Shown here: positions 7,837-15,505 of the stretch, piece after piece | Layout: every line of letters begins with the position of its first letter | Numbering within the stretch: the stretch's first letter is position 1 | Source: JACRLV01 sp045863555 | GTDB taxonomy: Bacteria > Planctomycetota > Phycisphaerae > UBA1845 > Fen-1342 | Direction of reading: 5' to 3' | DNA: 26,798 bases | Assembly (NCBI GenBank): GCA_045863555.1 | Contig: BTUU01000034.1 | Coordinates: 1-26,798 of the forward strand | Notes under the pieces: generated by a model | Databases searched by the model: none | What the model was told of the DNA's origin: nothing | What the model saw: only the letters and a program-made list of their open reading frames with translations | Position numbers and translations under genes: made by a program

Positions 7837-8613
7837 ATGAGACCTCTCCCCGCCATTCTGAGCTGCTGCCTGGGCGTGCTCTGCGGCTGCTCGGCCGAAT
7901 TGTCGAATCAGCAGATCGCCATGCTGGAAGATGGCCAGCAGGCGTACCGCGCGTCGCAGTATTCCGCGGCGGTTTCGCAGCTCTCACGATTTCTGGGTGA
8001 AGCAAAGGAGCGCCCGGAAGCGGCACAGGCGGCGTATGTGCGCGGGCTGGCGTATGCGCGCCTGGGACGGCGGCCGGAGGCCGTTGGTGATTTGCGGCGC
8101 GCGGCCGGCGGCTCTGCGGAGAGGGAGATCCGGTGGCGGGCGAATCTGGCGTTGAGCACGATCTACTTCGAAGATGGAAACTGGGCGGCGGCGGCCCGCT
8201 CGGCAGCGGCAGCAGCAGAGCAGATGCCCGCGCGGCCGCCGCGTGACGCGGCACTGTTCCGGGTCGGGCAGTGCCAGGAGCGGCTGGGGCGGTGGGACGA
8301 GGCGCGGAGCGCATTCAGCCAGGTCGAGCGGCTCTTTCCGAATACGGACTTCGGTGAGGCGGCCCGGCGGCGACTGTCGCTCGGGGCGCGGGCGTTCTCG
8401 GTGCAGTGCGGGGTCTACGGCGACGAAAAGAACGCGCAGAATCTCCAGGCCCGTCTGAAGACCGGCGGCGTCGATTCGATCGTCAAGCGCGAGTCGCGGG
8501 CCGGACGGGCCTTGTTCATCGTGTACGCAGGCACATTCTCGAACTACGAGAATGCGGAGCGGCAGCTCGGGCTCGTGAAACGCATCGTACCGGACGCGGT
8601 GCTGATCCCGTAG
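7837..8613 (+). CDS. TPR-repeat lipoprotein with C-terminal SPOR domain
   Basis: 258 residues. A short signal sequence ends in lipobox L15-C16-G17-C18. Residues about 28-170 form tetratricopeptide-like helical pairs (QQAYRASQYSAAVSQLSRFL, AAYVRGLAYARLGRRPEAV, RVGQCQERLGRWDEARSAF). Residues 186-256 are a SPOR domain (AFSVQCGVYGDEKNAQNLQA ... ALFIVYAGTFSNYENAERQL). SPOR domains bind peptidoglycan strands stripped of stem peptides, typically at division septa, so this lipoprotein probably sits on the periplasmic side of a membrane and touches the cell wall, with the TPR part binding a partner. No clear ribosome site; TACACT at 7801-7806 may be a -10 box, leaving a leader of about 24 bases. The 3' end converges on the GT4 gene with a gap of only 9 bases. 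Confidence 0.85.
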   Translation: MRPLPAILSCCLGVLCGCSAELSNQQIAMLEDGQQAYRASQYSAAVSQLSRFLGEAKERPEAAQAAYVRGLAYARLGRRPEAVGDLRRAAGGSAEREIRWRANLALSTIYFEDGNWAAAARSAAAAAEQMPARPPRDAALFRVGQCQERLGRWDEARSAFSQVERLFPNTDFGEAARRRLSLGARAFSVQCGVYGDEKNAQNLQARLKTGGVDSIVKRESRAGRALFIVYAGTFSNYENAERQLGLVKRIVPDAVLIP

Positions 8614-8622
8614 GCTGGACCG

Positions 8623-9702
8623 TCAGTGCGTCGTCTGGTGCAGTGGATCGATGATGCCATCGGCGAGCGTGCGGCCGGCGCGGGCGTTTTCGTAGACGCG
8701 TGCGTACTGCTCGATCATGCGCTGCCGGCTGAAGAGGGCGTAGGCCTGGCGGCGACCGTGGGCGACCAGGTTACGGCCGGCGTCGGGGGCCTCCAGCGCC
8801 TCAAGCAGCCGCCGGGCGATGAACCGAGGGGCGCATTCGCGACAGAGCCGCGCGTTGACTTCGTGGGCCAGCAGCTCGCAGGTTGCGTGCGTGGCGGTGG
8901 CGACGATCGGGCATCCGGCCGCGAGGGCCCAGGCGATCGGCCGATGGGGGCAATCGGCGGGGGGCGCAAGCAGCGCGACGTCGGAGGCCACGAGCAATTC
9001 AGGCAGTTCGAGGGTCTCGGAAGCGACCAGGAGGCTCCGCGTGCGATCGACCGCATCGGCGAGCCGCTCGAGCCGGGACGCTTCGGGGTATCCGCCGGGC
9101 GCGATGATCTTCAGCTCCGGACGGACGCGTTCGACGACGAGCGCTGCCCAGGACGATTCATAGGTGCCCAGTTCGGGGCACAGCGGGGGCAGGAGCAGGG
9201 CGGCGCGATCGCCGTCGGTCAGGCCGAGCTGCGCGCGAACGCGGGCGCGGTCATCGCGGCGGATGCGTGCGTAGTCGACCCACGGCCGGATGACAGCGAT
9301 GTCGCCGGGCGCCGCGCCGTGGCCGACCGCGGCGGCGCGGGCGCGTTCGCTGTCGACGACGATGCCCGCGACGGTCACGGGGAAATGCGCGCGGATCGAC
9401 AGCGCCGAATCGACGTCGAGCAGAATCGCCGCGCAGGCACGATTGTCGAAACCGACCCGTCGCCGCGCCAGCGCCGCCGGGGCACACCAGTAGTGAACGA
9501 TTGTGTCGCCATCCGCGAGATCGGCGAGTGCGACGCGCCGCCGGCCGCGGGCGTCGACGTCTACGAGCCAGGGGGCAGGACCGGCGGCCCGGGCGACGAT
9601 CTGCGGACCGACCTGCTTCGACGCGGCGACCAGCGCGAGAATCGTCTCGCGCTGGCCGGGCGTCGTGCTCTCATGCGTTACATGGACGATCGCGGCGGCC
9701 AT
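8623..9702 (-). CDS. GT4-like glycosyltransferase with degenerate active-site motif
   Basis: 359 residues with a GT-B layout. The N-terminal half opens IVHVTHESTTPGQRETILAL. The C-terminal half carries the GT4 nucleotide-sugar region: ELPELLVASDVALLAPPADC, then AWALAAGCPIVATATHATCE and LLAHEVNARL. In active GT4 enzymes an E-x7-E motif sits here; the aligned positions are D250 and W258, so the second glutamate is lost. The usual G-R...K-G donor-phosphate motif after the interdomain linker is also missing (ALLLPPLCPELG). It may be inactive, regulatory, or use an unusual donor. The stop lies 27 bases upstream of nothing else on this strand but follows the secreted-protein gene 9730-11883 at a 27-base gap, so both are probably one transcript. 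Confidence 0.72.
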   Translation of the reverse strand: MAAAIVHVTHESTTPGQRETILALVAASKQVGPQIVARAAGPAPWLVDVDARGRRRVALADLADGDTIVHYWCAPAALARRRVGFDNRACAAILLDVDSALSIRAHFPVTVAGIVVDSERARAAAVGHGAAPGDIAVIRPWVDYARIRRDDRARVRAQLGLTDGDRAALLLPPLCPELGTYESSWAALVVERVRPELKIIAPGGYPEASRLERLADAVDRTRSLLVASETLELPELLVASDVALLAPPADCPHRPIAWALAAGCPIVATATHATCELLAHEVNARLCRECAPRFIARRLLEALEAPDAGRNLVAHGRRQAYALFSRQRMIEQYARVYENARAGRTLADGIIDPLHQTTH

Positions 9703-9729
9703 GGCCGCGATTGTAGGGGAGCCGGCGGC

Positions 9730-11883
9730 TTACTTCTGCCTGGGCGGCCGCGGCCAGTAGCGCACGTCGTTCTCCGTAAACTTGGGGTCGTGGACGCCGC
9801 CCTCATCGGTGCCGTTGGGCCCGGTTGAGTAGAGCACGAAGTCGTCACCCTCGCGGCGGTAGGCGAATCGGCCGCCGGAAAAAGGATCGGCGACAAAGGG
9901 CCGGTCGCCAAGGGCGTCGAGCGAATCCGGGAAGCTGCCGTTCTTCTGGCGGTAGGCCATCAGATTGGTGACGAGGAGCGTGGCGTTCCGCGTCGTATCG
10001 GCGCGGGTCTGGAGTTCGCGGGCGCGGCTGACGGAGGGCGTCAGCATCGCGAGGATCGGATTGGACAGCTTGAACCCCGGGCTGCCGATCTCCTCTTCGA
10101 GCTGACGGAATTGCGAGCGGCCCTCGGCAAAGGGCGCGGCGGCCGCGCTGGTCATGCGGTCATACATGCCGTTGGCCTGCTCGCTCAGACGTTCGAAGCC
10201 GATGTTGCCGAGGTACATGCCGAGCATGACGGGGGGGATCCCGCCGTCTCCAGCCATCGAGAACGCTTCGCTGACGGATTTGAGGCCGTTTTCGCTGACG
10301 CGGTAGACATTCGCGTCGGGATCGTATTCGTAGCCGCGCTGGATGATGTCGAGGACAAACGCGCGCTCGAACTGGAGCGTCTCGGCCATCGGCCGTACCG
10401 CACCATAGGATTCCTCCAACCGCCCGGCGAGGGCCGAGTAGTCGACGGCGCCCTCGACGTCGTTCTCGAAGGAGTCGAGCAGCCGCTGCGCGCCGAGATG
10501 CTGCTCGGCGATGCCCACGAGGTTCTCGATGAGCGTCGGCCCCTGGCCGTTCTGGGCGCCGAGCTTGAGGATCTCCACGTACTGTTCGTGTGCGCCGGCG
10601 AAATCACCGGAAAGTTCGCGGGCCTTGCCGTCGACGGCCATCGTCTTGGCGACCTGGCGCATCTGGCTGAGGTGCGGCAGGAGGATGCCGATCATCATGC
10701 CGTCCTCGCCGGCCGTGATGGGCATGCCGCGGTAGTCGAGCCGGTTTCCTTCCTTGATGTATTCGATGGCCGTGCGGTTCTGCTCGAGCCACGCCTGAAT
10801 GGCCGGATCGGCGATCGCCTCCGGATCGCCGTCGAGTGCGCGATCGAATAGGTCCTGGTCGCCTTCGAAGGGCTCCACCGCGTCCATCGCCGCCTGGTAC
10901 GCATCCGACGCGTTCGCGCCGGGCGTAAGAGACTGGGCTTTCATCCACTCGATGTAATCGACCGGCGCGGCCGGATCGGGGTGCGGGACGGCGACGCCGA
11001 GTTCGGCGCTGTTGCCGGCGGGGGGGCGGTCGGCGTAGTCGTACGGTAGCAGTGCGCCTTGTGCTTCGAGGGCGGCGGCGAGCGCCTCGGCGGTTTCGCA
11101 GTCGACGAGGAGCTCGTTACGGTCGAGCGCCGCCTGAAGCGCCAGGAGTTCGTCGGTTTCGAGGGCCGCTCCTTCCTGCAACTGGCGGGCGAGTTCATTC
11201 AGATCGGGCGGTGCGGCGGAGTCGCCGTCGGAATCCCCCTTTTCCTCGCCGCGCAGCGCGGCGGCGACCGCGGGCGGCAGATCTGCTTCGGCGACCGGGT
11301 CCGGCGGATTGATCATCTCGCCTTTACCGAGTTCGATCTCAATTTTCGTGCCCCAGCGGAGGGCGATTTCGAGACGCGTGTCGCGCTCGGTGAGTCTCAT
11401 CTTCGCGCCGCCGAGCCAGTCGATCGCATTCCTGCGGACGCGGACGCGCCGCCAGTCGTCACGCGAGAGGAGGTCGCGCAGCCCCAGTTCGCGAATGAGC
11501 CGGCCGGTTTCGTCGTAGATCGCGACGGCATGGGCCGCGCCTCCGCGACAGGCCTCGTTCAGCGTGACGACAAATCGGCCGTCGTTGGTTACGAAGCCGT
11601 GCACCGGGGCGAATTCGTTAACCAGGGCGGCGGTCCAGACTTTCTGACCCTGGGGGGATTCGCGGTCTTCCTTGCGCGTCAGCACGCCGCGTGCCCGACG
11701 GGCTTCGTTTTCACGGTCTTCCGGTGTGCGGACGCGGCCGGGTTTCACTTTGAATTCAAACTGGGCGTTCTCAGATTTCGCCTCGCGAAGCGGCCGTTCG
11801 GCGGCCGAGGCGGCGACCACCGCCCCGCACGCGAGAAGTAGCGCCGTGATCCAAGTTCGATATCGGTTTGGCGGATGAAACAT
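9730..11883 (-). CDS. Large secreted protein of unknown family
   Basis: 717 residues from the ATG at 11883, chosen because GGAGG lies 10 bases upstream (11898-11894) and a signal peptide follows (TWITALLLACGAVVAASAA before ERPLRE). The frame is open 72 bases further up but without a signal. Domain-like parts: a beta-rich N-terminal region (GFVTNDGRFVVTLNEACRGG, AVAIYDETGRLIRELGLRDL), an acidic region (about 200-260) and a long helical C-terminal half. The last 80 residues (YRQKNGSFPDSLDAL, DPFSGGRFAYRREGDDFVLY, STGPNGTDEGG) resemble the ends of type II secretion pseudopilin-like and other planctomycete secreted proteins. I cannot name a function. It probably shares a transcript with the GT4 gene 27 bases downstream, and its promoter must lie in the 188-base divergent region facing the toxin-antitoxin pair. 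Confidence 0.72.
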   Translation of the reverse strand: MFHPPNRYRTWITALLLACGAVVAASAAERPLREAKSENAQFEFKVKPGRVRTPEDRENEARRARGVLTRKEDRESPQGQKVWTAALVNEFAPVHGFVTNDGRFVVTLNEACRGGAAHAVAIYDETGRLIRELGLRDLLSRDDWRRVRVRRNAIDWLGGAKMRLTERDTRLEIALRWGTKIEIELGKGEMINPPDPVAEADLPPAVAAALRGEEKGDSDGDSAAPPDLNELARQLQEGAALETDELLALQAALDRNELLVDCETAEALAAALEAQGALLPYDYADRPPAGNSAELGVAVPHPDPAAPVDYIEWMKAQSLTPGANASDAYQAAMDAVEPFEGDQDLFDRALDGDPEAIADPAIQAWLEQNRTAIEYIKEGNRLDYRGMPITAGEDGMMIGILLPHLSQMRQVAKTMAVDGKARELSGDFAGAHEQYVEILKLGAQNGQGPTLIENLVGIAEQHLGAQRLLDSFENDVEGAVDYSALAGRLEESYGAVRPMAETLQFERAFVLDIIQRGYEYDPDANVYRVSENGLKSVSEAFSMAGDGGIPPVMLGMYLGNIGFERLSEQANGMYDRMTSAAAAPFAEGRSQFRQLEEEIGSPGFKLSNPILAMLTPSVSRARELQTRADTTRNATLLVTNLMAYRQKNGSFPDSLDALGDRPFVADPFSGGRFAYRREGDDFVLYSTGPNGTDEGGVHDPKFTENDVRYWPRPPRQK

Positions 11884-11981
11884 CTCGAAAAAGCCTCCAA
11901 CAACGAGCCTGCCATTTCTGCGTCTATTGTCCGCCGAAGGGGCGCGGCGCAACACCCCTCGGATGCCCGAAACTCCGCGGA

Positions 11982-12006
11982 GGTGTCACGGTGTCACGTG
12001 TCACGG
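11982..12006. promoter_or_regulatory. Three tandem GTGTCAC heptamers, candidate operator
   Basis: GTGTCAC occurs at 11983-11989, 11991-11997 and 11998-12004, spaced 8 and 7 bases. The array lies in the 188-base divergent region, about 44 bases before the -10 box of the Fic/Doc pair. Toxin-antitoxin promoters are usually autoregulated at such repeats, so this could be a binding site, though it might equally serve the leftward gene at 11883. Confidence 0.4.
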
Positions 12007-12047
12007 CCCCGGAGGTTCCGAGCGGATGGTCGTGCGGCCGATATGGC

Positions 12048-12053
12048 TATAAT
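12048..12053 (+). promoter_or_regulatory. Perfect -10 box (TATAAT) of the Fic/Doc pair
   Basis: TATAAT matches consensus at all six positions. Transcription would start near 12060, so the leader is only about 12 bases and consists almost entirely of the AGGAG ribosome site (12061-12065) before the ATG at 12072. No good -35 is visible 16-18 bases upstream, which would fit an activator-dependent or weak promoter. Confidence 0.5.
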
Positions 12054-12071
12054 CGGCGGAAGGAGCATTCG

Positions 12072-12233
12072 ATGGAAGACGGGCCCGCCCCCAAACGTGA
12101 AACGCCCGAATCGCATGGTGCGGACACGATCCTGACCACGCCCCAGGACCCTGACCGGCTGGCCTGGGTCGAGCGCCTCGCGCAGACGTCGATTCGCGAG
12201 AACGCGGCCGCGATCGCGGGGTTGAACCGATGA
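12072..12233 (+). CDS. Small putative antitoxin of the Fic/Doc pair
   Basis: 53 residues, start fixed by AGGAG 6 bases upstream of the ATG. The N-terminal half is charged and proline-rich; the C-terminal half (DRLAWVERLAQTSIRENAAA) looks like one or two helices. It contains T39-x-x-x-E43-N44, which fits the inhibitory motif [S/T]xxxE[G/N] of Fic regulation. In class I systems such as VbhA-VbhT this motif is on a separate small antitoxin encoded just before the Fic protein, as here. The stop codon overlaps the start of the next gene (ATGA). I infer that it restrains that protein. A five-residue pattern can arise by chance, so the motif is suggestive only. It might instead be an unrelated DNA-binding antitoxin. 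Confidence 0.6.
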   Translation: MEDGPAPKRETPESHGADTILTTPQDPDRLAWVERLAQTSIRENAAAIAGLNR

Positions 12234-12640
12234 CGTGGCTTTCGCTCCGGGAATTGCTGGCGATTCGTCGACAGGTTGTCGCGGCGGGCCGGCTGCGCCA
12301 CGGCGTGCACAATCGCGGCGGGCTCTATTCGGCCGTCCGACGCCCGTTCACCGCGTTTGCCGGGTACGAGCTCTTTCCGACGTTTCATCAAAAGGTGGCG
12401 GCGCTCGTTCATTCGCTGATCGCCTTCCACCCGTTTCTGGAAGGCAACGAATCGACGGCGCTGATTGCGGCGGACGTCTGCCTGCGGATGAACGGCTGCC
12501 GCATCCGGAACATCGGGGACGCGGAGGCCTTCTTCCGGGCGATCGCGTGCGGCGAGCACGATGTGGCGTCGATCAGCGACTGGCTCGAACAGCACACCGA
12601 ATCCTGGCGCGACACCGGCACGTCGACGAACATGAACTGA
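12230..12640 (+). CDS. Doc-like Fic/Doc family protein with altered catalytic motif
   Basis: 136 residues, the usual length of Doc toxins (about 120-135). The N-terminal part (LSLRELLAIRRQVVAAG ... GGLYSAVRRP) matches the Doc pattern L-x-E-L-L-x-I-H...GLLESALARP, and FHQKVAALVHSLIAFHPF leads into the signature helix. The motif is H67-P-F69-L-E71-G72-N73-E74-S75-T76-A-L. Doc proteins usually have HxFx[D/E]xNKRTAL, so the Lys-Arg pair is replaced here by Glu-Ser, while H67, F69, E71 and N73 are kept. Fic/Doc enzymes transfer AMP or phosphate to targets such as EF-Tu; the swapped residues help hold nucleotide phosphates, so activity is uncertain. The start overlaps the upstream stop by ATGA, implying coupled translation. 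The gene converges on the lipoprotein gene ending at 12673. Confidence 0.82.
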   Translation: MTWLSLRELLAIRRQVVAAGRLRHGVHNRGGLYSAVRRPFTAFAGYELFPTFHQKVAALVHSLIAFHPFLEGNESTALIAADVCLRMNGCRIRNIGDAEAFFRAIACGEHDVASISDWLEQHTESWRDTGTSTNMN

Positions 12641-12672
12641 GCCTCGCGGCCGGCGGACCCCGGCGCGCGGCG

Positions 12673-13518
12673 TCAGAAGAGGATCACGGTCGGGAAATCC
12701 GGCAGCGTGAACACGGCGGTCAGCGGAATCACGCGAATCCGCAGCACCGTGTCGCCCAACAACTCGCCGATGATGAACAGCGGCAGAAACGCGGCCAGCA
12801 CGACGGCCTCGATCGCGGCGGTGACGGCGGCGGCGATCGCATAGACGATCTGCCCCAGGATGACCGTCATGATGCCCACGGCCGCGACGAACGGGATGAC
12901 CATGACCGCGTAGAGCGGAATGATCGTGATGACGCTGGAACGGTCGCGCGATTTTCCGGTGTCGAGGGTGTCGTCTCCGGAGACCGCGACCACGTCGAGA
13001 GACCGGCCCGTGGACTGCTCGACCAGCGCGGCCACGTTCGCTAGCGTCTGCTGAAGGTCGATGTCCGCGGTGTATGTCTCGACGTTGCCGGTGGCGGCGT
13101 CGAAGAGGTCAATCGAACCGGCCAGCCGCGTGCTGCTGATTTCCTGGTATTCCACGTGAGCGTAGGAGCCGTCAGGGCCCTGGATGTGCACCGGGCGGCC
13201 CGACTCGAAAATGACGAAGGACCGATCGCCGTTGGCCTGCTGGATGACGATGGACTCGACTTCCTCGAGGCGGCCGGTGCTGCTGCGCGTGCCGAAGACG
13301 TAGAACGAGTCATTGGCGTCGTTCTTTCCGGCGATTTGAACAGCGCTCGCGGCGTCGTCATTGATATACATCGTGCCGCGGGCGATGCCCCCGGTCTTTC
13401 CGTCGCCGTCGTCAACGCCGCCGTTGCGCGGGCAGCCGCCCGTCAGGAGCATGGAAAACGCGAGCAGCGAGGCGAGCCAATCTCGGCCGAGCGAGCGAAG
13501 TTCACGATGCGTGGGCAT
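12673..13518 (-). CDS. Predicted lipoprotein with very hydrophobic C-terminal half
   Basis: 281 residues from the ATG at 13518, preceded by GAGGAGAC; an in-frame extension upstream lacks a ribosome site and signal. The signal sequence ends in L-T-G-G-C with Cys29 as the likely lipidated residue, followed by a Gly/Asp-rich tether. Residues about 45-170 form a beta-rich extracellular-type domain (RGTMYINDDAASAVQIAG, SFVIFESGRPVHIQGPDGSY, AGSIDLFDAATGNVETYTAD). From about 195 to 260 the chain becomes strongly hydrophobic (VMVIPFVAAVGIMTVILGQI, VYAIAAAVTAAIEAVVLAAF, LPLFIIGEL), enough for two or three membrane spans, an odd feature for a lipoprotein. A minus-strand TACAAT at 13579-13574 may be the -10 box. 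Family and function unknown. Confidence 0.75.
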   Translation of the reverse strand: MPTHRELRSLGRDWLASLLAFSMLLTGGCPRNGGVDDGDGKTGGIARGTMYINDDAASAVQIAGKNDANDSFYVFGTRSSTGRLEEVESIVIQQANGDRSFVIFESGRPVHIQGPDGSYAHVEYQEISSTRLAGSIDLFDAATGNVETYTADIDLQQTLANVAALVEQSTGRSLDVVAVSGDDTLDTGKSRDRSSVITIIPLYAVMVIPFVAAVGIMTVILGQIVYAIAAAVTAAIEAVVLAAFLPLFIIGELLGDTVLRIRVIPLTAVFTLPDFPTVILF

Positions 13519-13622
13519 GGATGTCTCCTCGAAGGCGAAGCGCAAGGGACCGCGCGGGCGAACCGCTGCCGGAATTGTACCGCTTGAGGCAAGGCGCCCG
13601 ACGGCCGGGAGCGGTTGCGGCG

Positions 13623-14465
13623 CTATTTTCCGCCCTCGTGCACGACTTCGCCGGCTTTCATGCGGTAGATGCTCATCACCATGCCATCCTGGACGTCTTC
13701 GCCGACATCCAGCGTGCCGTAGACCCAGACGAGCACGTCCGGGACGAACGTGGCCCGCCGGTCGCCCTCCATCTCGACGAAGATCCACTCGTTGAAGCCG
13801 ATCTGCACGCCGAAGCAGCAGAGCATCTGGTTCCGGACAAGGAGAAACGATTTGGCCTGGTCCTTTTTGATCTCGATCGGGACCATGAATCCGGCGACCG
13901 AGACTTTCTTCCCGTTGAGTTCGAGAATCTGTTTTGGGATCTGGGCGTTCTTTTCAAGTTTCTCGCCGGCTGGCTGGGGTTCGGAGGAACCGAGCGACGG
14001 GACACCCACCTCAAACGGGTCGTAATCGAAGCTCGCGAGTTCGTTGAAGATCAGGCGCAGGTGATCCGGGCGATCGGGGTCGGGTTTGCCGAGCGGGCCG
14101 CTGGGAAGCTGTTTCTGGCCGGTGCCGGCGGGCGTCGCGGCGGCGGCTGCAACCGGAGCCTGCCGGATATCCGCGTTCATCACGGGACCGACCAGTTCTC
14201 CGCTCGGCACCTCAGCGGGACTCTTGGGCGCGGCGGCGACGGGTTCGTCCGGCGGAAGTGTCGGCACGCCGCCGCCGGAATTCACCGCGGCAGTGACGCT
14301 CGGCTGCGGCGGTATGGGGTCGTCCGACCCGTCGAGGGCGGCGCCGCGGACCACGCCGGGCGTGGCGTCGTCGCCGCCATGCTTGGGCGATGGATTTTCG
14401 CCGCAACCCACAAGCCCAGCGAAACTCATCGACGCGAGAACAAGGGTGGACAGGCGAACGGGCAT
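13623..14465 (-). CDS. DUF3299 lipoprotein
   Basis: 280 residues from the ATG at 14465, with GAGGAG about 9 bases upstream. The signal sequence ends in L-V-G-C (Cys21). A long Pro/Ala/Gly-rich low-complexity linker (about 25-125) leads to the C-terminal domain: LNGKKVSVAGFMVPIEIKKD, AKSFLLVRNQMLCCFGVQIG, FNEWIFVEMEG, then VLVWVYGTLDVGEDVQDGMV and MSIYRMKAGEV. This order, GKKVxxxGFMVPLE, FLLVxxxxxCxxG, NxxIxVxM, GTLxVG, is the DUF3299 pattern. Members are envelope proteins often linked to metal or permease clusters in other bacteria, role unproven. The paired cysteines (LCCFG) are the family's likely metal or disulfide site. Read in the same direction as both neighbours, with gaps of 104 and 71 bases. 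Confidence 0.85.
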   Translation of the reverse strand: MPVRLSTLVLASMSFAGLVGCGENPSPKHGGDDATPGVVRGAALDGSDDPIPPQPSVTAAVNSGGGVPTLPPDEPVAAAPKSPAEVPSGELVGPVMNADIRQAPVAAAAATPAGTGQKQLPSGPLGKPDPDRPDHLRLIFNELASFDYDPFEVGVPSLGSSEPQPAGEKLEKNAQIPKQILELNGKKVSVAGFMVPIEIKKDQAKSFLLVRNQMLCCFGVQIGFNEWIFVEMEGDRRATFVPDVLVWVYGTLDVGEDVQDGMVMSIYRMKAGEVVHEGGK

Positions 14466-14536
14466 GATGCGGAAACTCCTCGCAGGGACCACGCCACGAT
14501 GATATTCGGGGACGGGCCTTGAATGAAGCGCCGCGG

Positions 14537-15352
14537 TCAGTCCCCCGTCCGGCGGTCGGGCTGCGACGCGACGCCCCGCTTCTGGGCGAAGAGCCACTGC
14601 CAGAGCTTCCGGTCACCGTACGCCCGGTCCCAGACGTTGTGTTCGCCGTCGGGGTACTCGGTGTACTGGACGCTTCCGGCGGCCGCGCGGATCGCGGCAA
14701 CGATCTCCTGAGACCGCGTCACGTTGACCGCACGGTCCTTTCCGCCGTGAAAGCACCAGATCGGCATCGACTTGAGGCTCTCAGCCAGCTTCCGGAGCGC
14801 CTCTGCGTCCGTCGGTTGATCCGGCCGGCCGAAGAAACCGCACACCGGCACGATGGCCGCGAAGCGGTCCGCGAGGCGTCCACCGATCAGCCACGTCCCG
14901 TAGCCGCCCAGCGACAGGCCGGTGAGATAGAGGCGATCGGCGTCGAGTCGATAGCTGCGCGACGTATCTTCGAGGCATTTCAGTGCCATGTCGGCCATAT
15001 CCTCGGTCCACCATTTGTCGGGCCGGCACTGCGGCATCACGACAATCGCTGGGAACCAGTCGCGGTGCCGCCGGATGGCCGTCCCCATCCCCACCTCGGT
15101 CTGAAGCAGGCCATCGCGGCCGCGCTCGCCGGAGCCGTGAAGGAAGAGGATGCACGGCCAGGCCCGGTCGGGTTTGTACTCCGGCGGCACATAAATCGTG
15201 TAGGCGAATGACTCGCCATTGAATTCGAGTTCACGGTAGAGGAACCCCGAGGGCGAGGTGGCTGCCGCGGCAGGGGCGGAGGTCGCGACCTGGGCTGCGG
15301 GCTCGTTGAACTGGGCGAGCGCAAGCGTGAGCGGCCAGAGTATGAGTCCCAT
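14537..15352 (-). CDS. Secreted alpha/beta-hydrolase esterase (predicted peptidase / carboxylesterase type)
   Basis: 271 residues from the ATG at 15352, with AAAGGAC just upstream; the longer open frame has no ribosome site. A short hydrophobic N-terminus (MGLILWPLTLALAQ) acts as a signal peptide. The alpha/beta-hydrolase core shows the oxyanion motif LFLHGSGERG (69-78), the nucleophile elbow GLSLGG with Ser147, acid Asp206 (HGGKDRAVNV) and base His238 (DGEHNVWDRAY). This arrangement is shared with extracellular feruloyl esterase/acetylxylan esterase-like and PHB-depolymerase-like proteins, often annotated as predicted peptidases. It likely removes acyl groups from polysaccharides or other esters outside the cytoplasm; the substrate is not readable. 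It faces the HDOD gene across a 153-base divergent region. Confidence 0.87.
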   Translation of the reverse strand: MGLILWPLTLALAQFNEPAAQVATSAPAAAATSPSGFLYRELEFNGESFAYTIYVPPEYKPDRAWPCILFLHGSGERGRDGLLQTEVGMGTAIRRHRDWFPAIVVMPQCRPDKWWTEDMADMALKCLEDTSRSYRLDADRLYLTGLSLGGYGTWLIGGRLADRFAAIVPVCGFFGRPDQPTDAEALRKLAESLKSMPIWCFHGGKDRAVNVTRSQEIVAAIRAAAGSVQYTEYPDGEHNVWDRAYGDRKLWQWLFAQKRGVASQPDRRTGD

Positions 15353-15505
15353 ATTGCGTCCTTTACTGGCCGCTGAAGCCGGCCGAGGGCCGCGGTTTCG
15401 CGAGCCCATACGCCGAAAGTAAGCGCAGGGAGGCGGCGCGTCGATGAGACCGGAGTCGTGTCGGCGCTGCGCGCCGGCGGGCGGCGAATGCGGGAGCAAT
15501 ACGAG

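Noticed and set aside
12235..13044. Open frame of 269 codons on the plus strand over the Doc-like gene
   Set aside because: It crosses from the Doc-like gene into the convergent lipoprotein gene in antisense, and its product is His/Asp/Arg-rich low-complexity text.
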